Shown: positions 49,698-58,360 of the stretch, piece after piece
Position numbering within the stretch: the stretch's first letter is position 1
How the letters are laid out: each line of letters begins with the position of its first letter
Assembly: GCA_023055505.1 (NCBI GenBank)
Contig: JALIRH010000062.1
Span: forward strand, 1,801,115-1,865,114
Origin: Callipepla californica brunnescens
Lineage: Eukaryota > Chordata > Aves > Galliformes > Odontophoridae
Length of the DNA: 64,000 bases
Reading direction: 5' to 3'
Made by a program: the position numbers and the translations under genes
The notes under the pieces: model-generated
What the model was told of the DNA's origin: nothing
The model's input: only the letters and a program-made list of their open reading frames with translations
Database searches by the model: none

Positions 49698-49745
49698 GTT
49701 GGGCCAGGTATGTCACAACAGAGAAAAAAAAAGAAAAAATGGAGG

Positions 49746-49752
49746 ATAAAAG
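49746..49752 (+). promoter_or_regulatory. TATA-like box of the 5' LTR
   Basis: ATAAAAG within 'gaggataaaaggcc', the only good TATA-like element in U3. Transcription would start about 25-30 bp downstream. An A-rich stretch precedes it. Confidence 0.55.
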
Positions 49753-50052
49753 GCCTTCACTAAACTAGCAACTTTGGAGAAGAACTCCCAAGGAAAAAAT
49801 CTTTGACGGAGAACTCCCGAAGAGGAAACGGAGAATTCCCTGAGGGGGGAAACTCTGCAGACGGACCCTGAGGCCTGCTTGCTGTCATCTCCCATCCCCC
49901 GCGGTGACCAGACGAGTTCTCGAGACTACGAACTTCGCTGGATCCACGGTGGTGATTATATCTCTCTTGCTTTCTATCAAGACTCCTTGCTTTTTATCCC
50001 TTTTCTATCGCTCACCTTCCCTTCCCCATATCCCTAAGCAACTAGTAATTGT

Positions 50053-50058
50053 AATAAA
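50053..50058 (+). terminator. polyadenylation signal AATAAA in the LTR
   Basis: Canonical hexamer in the R/U5 part of the 5' LTR, repeated in the 3' LTR at 54902-54907, where it would be used, and again in the leader duplication at 50333. Confidence 0.75.
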
Positions 50059-50166
50059 CTGGTTGGGCTAACATTTGACCCGTTGTGTCTTAATCTCGCC
50101 ATCGGGTATACACATAATCAAAGAACCTCATCTCCCTCCTTTATATTGGAGCGTGACATTTCTTAA

Positions 50167-50184
50167 TGGCGTAGTCGGCAGGAT
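50167..50184 (+). other. primer-binding site 1, tRNA-Ser type
   Basis: TGGCGTAGTCGGCAGGAT is the exact complement of the 3' end of vertebrate tRNA-Ser (ending ..GCCGACTACG-CCA). It lies 8 bp after the 5' LTR, longer than the usual 0-3 bp gap. Confidence 0.85.
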
Positions 50185-50232
50185 AATCTCCATGACTTGC
50201 CTTTCTCCCTCCAGTAAAATTGACATTTTTAA

Positions 50233-50250
50233 TGGCGTAGTCGGCAGGAT
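50233..50250 (+). other. primer-binding site 2, identical copy
   Basis: Same 18 bases as site 1, preceded by TTGACATTTTTAA, which mimics an LTR end (GTGACA). It follows a 22-nt piece that also occurs in gag. Confidence 0.85.
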
Positions 50251-50332
50251 ACCCGACAGTGAGAGTGTTGCCCTTCCAGGTATAGTTGATGTGTGTACCT
50301 TCTGGAGTTGTCCGGAGTGATATTTATTTTTG

Positions 50333-50438
50333 AATAAACTGGTTGGGCTAACATTTGACCCGTTGTGTCTTAATCTCGCCATCGGGTATACACACAATCA
50401 AAGAACCTCGTCTCCCTCCTTTATATTGGAGCGTGACA
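50333..50438 (+). repeat. duplicated R-U5 segment in the leader
   Basis: The last 106 bp of the LTR (50053-50158, AATAAA to GTGACA) reappear here with two substitutions (cacat/cacac and ctcat/ctcgt). A third primer-binding site follows. The junction is at a short shared 'aataa' sequence. Confidence 0.92.
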
Positions 50439-50445
50439 TTTTTAA

Positions 50446-50463
50446 TGGCGTAGTCGGCAGGAT
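50446..50463 (+). other. primer-binding site 3, identical copy
   Basis: Same 18 bases as sites 1 and 2, 7 bp after the duplicated U5 end. The sequence following it (ACCCGACAGCGAGAGTG...) matches that after site 2 with one change, making a tandem duplication of about 210 bp. Confidence 0.85.
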
Positions 50464-50502
50464 ACCCGACAGCGAGAGTGTTGCCCTTCCAGGTATAGTT
50501 GA

Positions 50503-50890
50503 TGTGTGTACCTTCTGGAGTTGTCTGGAGTGATATTTATTTTTGATAATTTAGATGTGTGTGCCTCTCCAGAAAGATCACTCCACATATTGAACCTTAA
50601 TTTTGTGAAATTTGAATCTCTTTTCTTGTGTGTACCTCCTGGAGTTGTGAGGAGTGATAACTGTGATAATTTGGTCATTTAGACGTGTGTACCTCTCCAG
50701 GAAGAATCACTCCGCATACTGAAACTTAGCTGTGTTTGTGGGAACTTTAAGTGAAGTTGATCCTTTTCCTGTGTGCACCTCCTGGAGTTGCAGGGAGTGA
50801 TTATTTGGTAATTCTAACGTGAGCACCTCTCCAGGAAGATCACTCCACATATTGAAACTTAACTGTGTCTTTGGAACTGTTTATGTGTGT
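50503..50890 (+). repeat. three tandem leader repeats with pairing arms
   Basis: Three imperfect units start at about 50503, 50628 and 50770 (about 115-142 bp each). Each reads 'gtgtgtacct.ctggagtt', 'ggagtgat', then 'acctctccag', 'atcactcc' and 'catattgaaactta'. Arm 1 (TTCTGGAG or TCCTGGAG) can pair with CTCCAGAA or CTCCAGGA of the same unit, and arm 2 (GGAGTGAT) with ATCACTCC. The arm order a-b-a'-b' is interlocked. A half unit is also present at about 50290-50325. Confidence 0.8.
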
Positions 50891-51160
50891 GCCTCTCGGG
50901 AGCCTATTAAGTGATTTTGGGACCCGTGAAGATTATTGTGCATTTTCGAAACGTAAGGGTACCTCCTAGCTTAGTCGTGAGGTTTGAAGTTTTTTTTTTC
51001 TCTGTGTGGCTTCACAGAGAAGTGAGAAGTGGTTTACGTATTTGCATTTCCTTTGATCCTCTTTGTCTTTTGCAGGCTCCTCTCAGTAAACAGAGGAGTG
51101 GTCTGAGTATTTGCATTTGTTTGGCTCGAACTTTTTGGATACTTTACCCTCTCTCTTTCT

Positions 51161-51168
51161 CCGTGTAG
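51161..51168 (+). other. candidate splice acceptor just before gag
   Basis: A strong pyrimidine tract (ccctctctctttctccgtgtag) ends in AG at 51167-51168, about 20 bp before the ATG. Another acceptor (gtcttttgcag) ends at 51075. Donor-like CAG|GTATAG sites lie at 50279/50280 and 50492/50493, and AAAC|GTAAGG at 50952/50953. Confidence 0.5.
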
Positions 51169-51188
51169 ATTTTTCTGCATATTGAGAA

Positions 51189-53024
51189 ATGAGCGACAGT
51201 GTAACCACAATGAAAGGTGAAGATGTATTATTTGACCTCTTAGAAAGATATGGTGCCAGACCCTCCTTTACAGGGGTAGACTGGGCACGGCAAAACTGGC
51301 ATAACCTGCAGAGTATCTCAGACCGTATTAATGTCCTGCAGAAAAACGCCCGTACCCGAGCTGGAAAAGGAAAGGCATTTATTTGTGCAGTATTGGGTTC
51401 GGCTCTGGTTGCAGCCATAGAATTCCGTGACCAGCAGCTTAAAGCAGAAAGCCAAGCTTTACAAGCGCTGCAAGAATCAGTTAAAGTAAGTCAGGAATTG
51501 ATAAAAGCTCTGCAAAATCAAATTGTAAACCTAGAAGAGCAATTAGAAAGAGAAAAACATAATTCTGATTTGTTGCAAATGGTTTTAAGGGAAGTGTTAA
51601 TGGGTAAGGATGCTAGTGATAGTAGTGCATCTCAAGAGAAAACTTATCCAAGGGAGGAATTGCAAAGTTTGAAGGCAAATATTGACAAATTAGGAGCTCC
51701 TCCAGCTCAGTTGCGTCCTTTAATAAAAACTGAGTATTCATATGATAATGGCGAGGATTTAGATCCTCAAATGAACATTAAAGAAACCCCTTTCTCTGCT
51801 ACTGAGCTAGCAAAACTGAAAAGAGATTTTAGTCGTTCTCCAAAAGAATCAGAAACGGAGTATGTATGGAGAGTTAGTCTCAGTGGTGGAGACCAAATAT
51901 TGTTAACTGAAAAGGAAGCTGAAGGTTATTGGGGACCAGGAGTATTTTTAACTACTGGTAACAGTCGTGCTCCTTGGTCCCTCACACAGAGAGCTGCCTA
52001 TTGGGCAGGTGGTCTTAACCCTCTAGAAAGGGGAGACCCCCTTGCCATTACTGGGACAGTTGATCAATTAGTAGAAAGCGTTCAAAAGGCTGCTTGTCTG
52101 CAAATGATGTATGATAGAAAGCTGCAGCCACATCATGAATCACCTATGATGATTCCTGTTGATCCTGAGAGGATGACTCCTTTAATTAGGGGGCTTCCTG
52201 AATCACGAAAATCTATAGACATACAACTGCAAGGAAAAATACGGGCTATGCCTCAGGGAGAAAGAATTCAGGCAGCATTAGAAGGAGCTGCAACCCCTAA
52301 CCACTTGCAGTCAGGGTACAAAGCATGGACGTGGGGGGAGGTTGCCCAAGAATTAATCAACTATGGGAGAAAATATGGAGCGGTGATTTCTCCCTCCAGT
52401 AAAATTGAGACAAAGGGAGTAAGGCGTGCAGTGGCCAATTTGACCCCTCCCCTATCTAACCGGGAGAACAACAGATCTAAAAGGGTCTCATTTTCAGTGA
52501 AACCAAGTGGGAGAAATATAAATCATAAACGTAATAGTTTTTGGATGCTGGGCCGACAGAAGGGTATTCCACGAGAATTAATGGATGGATTATCTACTGA
52601 CAAGTTAGAGGAGTTAGTTAATGGATGGCCAAAACAAAAGCCTGAAAGAAGTGATACTCCACCTCCGAGTGCCCCCAACTTTGGAATCAGCACGGGCACT
52701 AGGACTGCAGGAAAACTGATTCCCTCGCCCCTCTCAAGTGAGTGGGGGGGAGGAGGGTGGATGTACATTAGAAAACTTACAACAAAAGGAAACGACCTGT
52801 TAAATACGCTTAGAAGGCTAAGGATGCCTTGGAAAAAGAATACAAAAGTACCACTCACTGGATTATTCCCTCATTTTAACCATATTAACAAGCCCCAAAA
52901 GGGCAAGCCAATGTCTCGTTTTGTCTTACAGAAGACCCCCGTTGGACCTCGACTGAATACAGCTGATTTTAACCATTTGTGTTTTGGGACAAATGTTAAA
53001 GATTTGATCATACTAGAACGCTGA
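51189..53024 (+). CDS. gag-like ENS-1/ERNI-type protein, intact ORF
   Basis: A 611-codon ORF, the only long intact frame in the window. Residues 10-60 form a basic N-terminal part; 64-77 is a short hydrophobic helix; 80-137 is a predicted coiled coil with L84, L91, V98, I105, I112 and L119 in strict heptad spacing. Residues about 180-400 resemble the capsid part of Gag in character. A segment near 450-485 (LGRQKGIPRELMDGLS, LEELVNGW) resembles the Gag tail of bird ERVs, but no CCHC zinc finger is present. The ATG has G at -3. ENS-1/ERNI proteins are about 490 residues; this frame is longer, and a donor-like AA|GTGAGT at 52738 (after residue 516) could end a shorter product by splicing. Function is inferred: ERNI acts in early neural induction through its coiled coil. 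Confidence 0.75.
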   Translation: MSDSVTTMKGEDVLFDLLERYGARPSFTGVDWARQNWHNLQSISDRINVLQKNARTRAGKGKAFICAVLGSALVAAIEFRDQQLKAESQALQALQESVKVSQELIKALQNQIVNLEEQLEREKHNSDLLQMVLREVLMGKDASDSSASQEKTYPREELQSLKANIDKLGAPPAQLRPLIKTEYSYDNGEDLDPQMNIKETPFSATELAKLKRDFSRSPKESETEYVWRVSLSGGDQILLTEKEAEGYWGPGVFLTTGNSRAPWSLTQRAAYWAGGLNPLERGDPLAITGTVDQLVESVQKAACLQMMYDRKLQPHHESPMMIPVDPERMTPLIRGLPESRKSIDIQLQGKIRAMPQGERIQAALEGAATPNHLQSGYKAWTWGEVAQELINYGRKYGAVISPSSKIETKGVRRAVANLTPPLSNRENNRSKRVSFSVKPSGRNINHKRNSFWMLGRQKGIPRELMDGLSTDKLEELVNGWPKQKPERSDTPPPSAPNFGISTGTRTAGKLIPSPLSSEWGGGGWMYIRKLTTKGNDLLNTLRRLRMPWKKNTKVPLTGLFPHFNHINKPQKGKPMSRFVLQKTPVGPRLNTADFNHLCFGTNVKDLIILER

Positions 53025-53918
53025 ATGCACTGTATTTTGGTTGCATAGTATCATGTTTCAGGTTGTTGTGGGTGTGGGTGTTGTCTTTAGGTCTGTTAAA
53101 CTTCACGCTTGGGTTTGAGTTTTCACAGGTTTTGCTGGCTTACTGGCTACTCCCTGCACAGTAACGCCATTCCTTTTGATCCCTTCTTCTACCCCTTTTT
53201 ATCACACTGGTTATGATTTGCATGTAACTCTGCTATGGTGTTTCCAACTTTGTAAAAAAAAATTTTTGGAAATTAACCAAGGGACCCATCTAATGTCTTT
53301 CAGATGTGGTCACAAAAGAAATCCACTGTTATTGATGCTTTTTAGTGTCAGAGAGATGTTTATTGTAACACCAGTCCAGGAGTTCCATCCAAAACATGGT
53401 TGTTGGAAAGTGTCTATGTTTTGTTAAGTGAAGTGTATGTTTCTGTGTATGTTTCTCTAATGTTTTATATTATGGGATATCCTAAACACACTATCCCATG
53501 GAAGTTGTATACACTATAACAATACTTGAACTTGCCAAACTAGTATATATCTCTCTCAGCATTTCAATTGCTTTTGAGATGCTTAAATGACAATTCTGTT
53601 CATACTTAACTATGAAGCAACATGCAGTGTTGCTGTGTGGTGAAGTTATGCCTTCGCTCAGCCTATTAGAAAACATTACATGGCAAATCCACGTATTGTT
53701 GAATTGTACTAGATTACATGCTTTCTGAGAATTAAAATCACAAATGCAACAAGTACTGATAATGGCATTGCAAAACCAGTTAGTGCTTGGTTAGTTGTTA
53801 ATGAATAGGTTGTTTGTGGCAAACTGAATGACTCTAATTGTTGTCTAAAGAGCGATGAACGGTAAAGTTGTTAAACAAATTGCCCAGGGTATCAAACTTG
53901 GAAAGGCCTAGACTCTGA
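53025..53918 (+). other. internal region, pol absent
   Basis: About 0.9 kb between the gag-like stop and the env tail. No protease, RT, RNase H or integrase motif is found in any frame. An 83-codon frame at 53176-53427 has several Cys and could be an env surface-unit remnant, but this is not supported by a recognised motif. The rest is non-coding. Confidence 0.6.
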
Positions 53919-54152
53919 TCTTTTCCCTGGTCTCCGGGTGGCCCATGGGTGAAACGTATTCTGTTTTATCTGTTGTGTGTTGTTGCAACTCTTTTGTTTA
54001 TTCCTTGCATGATTCCATGTTTTATTCAACTTATACAACGTGTTGTATCTTCTATGCACATTGTAACCACTTCAACTGATCATGGACAAGTCCAACAGAT
54101 CAGAGCAACAATTGTAACTAAGCCCAAGAAATCCTTTATAGCAATTGTATAA
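53919..54152 (+). pseudogene. env transmembrane tail relic
   Basis: A frame open from 53919 (after a stop) to 54152 begins with a Trp/Pro-rich stretch. It then encodes a strongly hydrophobic segment (LFYLLCVVATLLFIPCMIPC) followed by a polar tail (FIQLIQRVVSSM...). A membrane anchor with Cys-Cys close to its inner end and a short basic tail is typical of the C-terminus of retroviral Env TM subunits. The ectodomain, fusion peptide and surface unit are missing, so no functional envelope is encoded. A type I membrane peptide by translation from a GTG is unlikely. Confidence 0.55.
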
Positions 54153-54280
54153 CGTTTAACTCCCCCTTACTCCCCCACCCCCTTTTTCCCTACTGCTTCT
54201 TTTTTTTTCTTTCCTTCCCCTCACCACCATGGACGGATGTTTGCGCATCAGTTTCAAGCAATCTTTGAGCCACCGGGTGG

Positions 54281-55007
54281 TGTGAAAGACAGAAACTGTT
54301 TTCTTTTATTAATTGTCTCAAAGCTTGCTTCGTGAGGCCTTTCTGGTGATAAGACTCTAAGTGAGAACTGCAGGTTATCTGGGTGGGTGTCACCGTGCCA
54401 CAGTGCCTCTGCTTATTGTTGTAAAGATAAGCAGAAGTGGGGCCAAGCCTGTCTTTTTCGGGGTTCGGCTTGGAGAAGCTGATCACTGCAAAAGGCGATA
54501 ATGCTTGTGCATGGCAATGAAGGTACCACTCCCTGCTGGCTTATCTGTTGGGCCAGGTATGTCACAACAGAGAAAAAAAAAGAAAAAATGGAGGATAAAA
54601 GGCCTTCACTAAACTAGCAACTTTGGAGAAGAACTCCCAAGGAAAAAATCTTTGACGGAGAACTCCCGAAGAGGAAACGGAGAATTCCCTGAGGGGGGAA
54701 ACTCTGCAGACGGACCCTGAGGCCTGCTTGCTGTCATCTCCCATCCCCCGCGGTGACCAGACGAGTTCTCGAGACTACGAACTTCGCTGGATCCACGGTG
54801 GTGATTATATCTCTCTTGCTTTCTATCAAGACTCCTTGCTTTTTATCCCTTTTCTATCGCTCACCTTCCCTTCCCCATATCCCTAAGCAACTAGTAATTG
54901 TAATAAACTGGTTGGGCTAACATTTGACCCGTTGTGTCTTAATCTCGCCATCGGGTATACACATAATCAAAGAACCTCATCTCCCTCCTTTATATTGGAG
55001 CGTGACA
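54281..55007 (+). mobile_element. 3' LTR of ENS-1-like provirus
   Basis: Same 727 bp as the 5' LTR with no difference noticed. It ends GCGTGACA before the ccccc repeat. The 60 bp in front contain no purine-rich tract; instead a pyrimidine-rich run (54161-54228) and 'gagccaccgggtgg' precede it. Confidence 0.92.
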
Positions 55008-55012
55008 CCCCC
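55008..55012. repeat. target-site duplication ccccc, right
   Basis: Matches 49427-49431. Removing the provirus and one copy joins 'gttagggtgaccccc' to 'tagataggattt'. Confidence 0.85.
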
Positions 55013-55432
55013 TAGATAGGATTTCCCATCAGCCCAAGAGCAGTGCTGGGACTCACTGGTGAAAGTAATTGGTAAATCCAACCATGTTAGGGAAGTACTA
55101 TGCTACATTCATACACACATATACTGCAGTTTCCAAGGCTAAGCTATCAAAAAGAGCAAGAAAGAATGCAGGTAGAGAACTGAAATTCAGTGTGTGACTG
55201 TGATTTACGTGTGTATATATGTAAATATAAATACAGACATACATACGTAAACATATATACATACAGAAAGAGCACAGAGAAAGAGTGATACATTCAATAA
55301 TTTTGCTCAATCAATCAGTTTAGCTGTTCATCAAAACAACATCTGAAATGCATTTTGAATAACTAGTAAATTTTAGTTACAGCTTGTGCTTGGCTGGAAA
55401 TTTTCCTCTATTCTCCAGAACAGAGTAAATAG
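55013..55432. other. host DNA right of the provirus
   Basis: No feature recognised except a short TATA/CATA-rich patch at about 55210-55265. Confidence 0.55.
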
Positions 55433-55528
55433 TTGGGGGTCGGACTAGATGATTTCTAGAAGTCCCTTGCAACCCCTACAATTCCATGATTCTGTACGTC
55501 TATAAATATCTAAGGAGCAGGAGGCAAT
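55433..55528 (+). mobile_element. CR1 3'-end remnant
   Basis: 'gggggtcggactagatgatttctagaagtccc' then 'cctacaattccatgattctg' is the CR1 3' UTR and terminal repeat. A further 'tctataaatatctaaggagcagg' piece follows from the ORF2 tail of another copy. Confidence 0.8.
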
Positions 55529-56277
55529 GGTTATTCAGCCATAGACAATTTAGGACAAATTCAAATCAACAGGAAGATCTGTTCCTATTTTAGTGGGAGT
55601 AAGCCTTGGCAATTTCAAGGACTTCACAATGTCATGAAACCAACTTAAAATTGTACTTACTAGTCTTTAACTATGTATATATATAACATTTGAAACTCTT
55701 TTATTTTGTCTTCTATGTTGCATAGATATTTTCCATATATAAGTGAATTCCATTATTACTTTTTGTTTGTTTGTTTTTGATGACATCCATTAAGATAGTA
55801 CTTCAGAGAAAACAAAAATAAGCAAAAAAATCCCTTGCCAGAACAAAACATAACAAAAAGAATCCAAACACACCTTGTTCCCACATAACTGTGAATGTAG
55901 CATCTAGTTCATTTGGGAAAGAAACTCCTCATAGAGGAGCTAATCCTCACAAAGGATTTTCATCCCCATTGTAAGAGCTCTTACCCTAACAATCTTCCCA
56001 GACTATCATATTCAAATGTAAATACTATTCTAGTGAAAAGAAAGGTTTGACAAATTGATACAATCCAAATACATTAGAAGTTTTTTGATACTGTGTGTGC
56101 CATGAAAAGATGAGTTTAAATATTAACAAATGGCATTTTCATTATATATTGCAATTCTATAAAAGCTCAAAAAATCAATCTGAATAACTGTTAATCACTC
56201 ATAAGAAGATCTGTGTTTGAGCAACACTTGCTGTCTTTGTGTTTTATTGGCTGGAAAAGGGAAATGCAAATCACAGA
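55529..56277 (+). repeat. local duplication, copy 2, left part
   Basis: Matches 31838-32570 in the same orientation with clear divergence, especially in the first 75 bp, and several small indels ('tttgtttgtttgttttt' against 'ttttgtttttggtgtttt'). It is interrupted at 56278 by a CR1 and resumes at 58361. Confidence 0.9.
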
Positions 56278-58359
56278 AACATAGAACATAGGAACATAGA
56301 AACACTAGGTTGGAAAGGACCTACAAGATCATCTAGCCCAACCATACTCCTGTCACAATCCCTACCCACTAAGCTACTAAATCCTATCCCTTTGCACCTC
56401 ATCTGGACACTTCTTGAACAGCTCTAGGGACGGTGACTCCACCACTTCCCTAGGCAGGCCATTCCATCATCTGAACACTCTTTCAGAGAAAAAGTTTTTC
56501 ATCAGATCCAATCTAAATTTTAACTGATGCAACTTGTGGCCATTGCCTCTCGTCCTGTCATTAGTAATCTGGGAGAAGAGGCCAACCCCACCCTCATCAC
56601 AGCCTCCCTTGAGGAAGTTGTAGACTGTGATGAAGTCTCCCCTGAGCCCCTTCTCCAGGCTGAACATTTCCAGCTCTTTCAGCTGTTCCTCAAAGGACTT
56701 GTGCTCCAGATCCCTCACCAGTTTTGTTGTCCTTCTCTGAACATGATCCAGGGCCTCAGTGTCGTTCTTGTAGTGAAGGGCCCAAAAGTGAACACAGCAC
56801 TCGAGGTGAGGCCGCACCAGAGCTGAGTACAGGGGGATGATCACCTCCCTGCTCCTGCTGGCTACACTATTTCTAATACAGGCCAGGATGCCATTGGTCT
56901 TCTTGGCCACTTGGGCACACTGTTGGCTCATGTTCAGCCAAACATCAACCACGACCTCCAGGTCCTTTTCCTCTATACAGTCTTCAAGTCATTCTGCCCC
57001 AGGCCTGTAGCATTGCAGGGGGTTATTGTGGCCAAAGTGCTGGACCCGGCTCATGGCCTTATTGAACCTCATCCCATTGACCTCAGCCCAACTATCCAAT
57101 CTATCCAGATTCCTCTGAAGGGCCTCCTTACCCTCAGCAGATCAACACATCCTCCCAACTTCGTGTTATCTGCAAACTTACTGAGGGTGCACTCAATCCC
57201 CTTGTCTACGTGATCAATAAAGATATTAAACAAGATGGGCCCCAGTACCGACCCCTGGGGGACACCACTTGTAATGGGATGCCAGCTGGACTTAACTTCA
57301 TTAACCACTTCCCAATGGGCATGGCCCTCATGTCAGTTCCTTACCCAGAGGAGGGTGCACCTGTCCAGGCCATGGGCTGCCAGTTTCTCCAGGAGAATAC
57401 TGTGGGAGACCGTGTCAAATGCTTTGCTGAAGTCTAGGTAGACTACATCAGCAGCCTTTCTCTCATCTACCAGTCTGGTCACCCAGTCGTCGAAGAAAAT
57501 GAGGTTGGACAAGTACGACTTGCCTTACATGAACCCGTGCTAGCTGGGCCTGATCCCTTGCTTGCCATGCATGTGCTGTGTGATCTCCCTCAAGACCATC
57601 TTCTCCCTAACCTTCCCTGATAGCAAGGTCAGGCTGACAGGCCTGTAGTTCCCCAGATCTACCGTAAGGCCTTTCTTGCAGATGGGAGCCACATTGGCAA
57701 GCCTCCAATCTTCTGGGACCTCTCCAGGAACGTTGATGGTAGAAAGCAGTGTGGCAATCACATCTGCTAGCTCTCTCAGCATACTAGGGTGGATCCCATC
57801 TGGTCCCATGGACTTGTTGCAGGAGAAGCAGGTCTCTAACTGTGATCCATCTTCATGGATCACAGGGGGTGTGTTCTGAGCTCCATCCCAGGGCAAAAAA
57901 TACCTTGAGGGTAACTGATCTGTCTATTAAAGACAGATGTAAAGAAGGTGTTGAGAACATCAGGCTTTTCTTTATTGTCAGTGGTCTAATTCCCTGACGC
58001 ATCAAATAAAGGAGAGAAATTCTCTTTAGTTCTTCTCTTACTCTTAATGTATTTGTAAAAGGATTATCTGTTCTCTTTTACTGCAGTAGCCAGTCTCTAG
58101 TTCAAGCTAGGCCTTTGCATTTCTAACTTCCTGCCTGCATATCTTGGCAACTTCTCTGTAGTCTCCCCAAGTAGTTTGTCCCTTCTTCCAGAGGATGTAG
58201 ACTCTCTTTTTCTCCCAGACTCTCAACAGAAGTTCCTGGTTTATCCAGACTGGTCTTTTCCCCCTCCATCTTGCCTTACAGCACTCAGGGACAGCCTGCT
58301 CCTGTGCCTTTAAGATTTCTGTCTTGAGGAGTATCCAGGCTTCCTGGATCATCCCACCC
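56278..58359 (-). mobile_element. 2.1-kb CR1 LINE, RT to 3' end
   Basis: The longest CR1 here. Minus-strand frames: 58397-58107 (region before RT: 'LKAQEQAVPECC', 'RPVWINQELL'); 57896-57540 (RT fingers: 'KSMGPDGIHPSMLRELADV', 'PEDWRLANVAPICKKG', 'NYRPVSLT'); 57308-57069 (palm: '[18 protein letters not shown]', then the Y/F-A-D box as KFADN); and 56952-56467 (tail: '[19 protein letters not shown]', 'RTRGNGHKL'). The 3' end shows repeated 'aacatagaa' units. The box FADD reads FADN and frames are broken, so it is inactive. It inserted into duplication copy 2 and is absent from copy 1. Confidence 0.93.
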
Positions 58360-58360
58360 A

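Larger units (their letters stand above)
49432..50158 (+). mobile_element. 5' LTR of ENS-1-like provirus
   Basis: Begins TGTGAAAGAC and ends GCGTGACA. U3 runs to about 49775, with a TATA-like ATAAAAG at 49746-49752. R probably extends from about 49775 to beyond the AATAAA at 50053-50058, and U5 forms the last 80 bp or so. U3 carries four GATA-factor motifs (49498, 49526, 49577, 49691). The sequence shows no difference from 54281-55007 on line-by-line reading, so integration is recent. Small frames inside (60 and 76 codons, minus strand) are identical in both LTRs and are not genes. Confidence 0.9.
49432..55007 (+). mobile_element. young ENS-1/ERNI-like (Soprano-type) provirus
   Basis: A 5.58-kb element with two 727-bp LTRs that look identical, TG...CA ends and flanking ccccc repeats. 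Inside are tRNA-Ser primer-binding sites, a rearranged leader, one 611-codon gag-like ORF, no pol and a short env-tail relic. This organisation (one retrovirus-derived ORF between LTRs, pol lacking) and the coiled-coil start of the protein fit the chicken ENS-1/ERNI family, expressed in embryonic stem cells and early embryo. The name is recognition, not proof. The copy cannot replicate on its own, since it lacks protease, RT and integrase, but could be transcribed or mobilised in trans. Confidence 0.75.

Noticed and set aside
49407..49895. 76- and 60-codon minus-strand frames repeated at 54.2-54.7 kb
   Set aside because: They lie in the LTRs and recur only because the two LTRs are identical.
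50167..50463. CRISPR-like spaced repeats from the three identical 18-mers
   Set aside because: The units are primer-binding sites after LTR ends, irregularly spaced, in a vertebrate retroelement.
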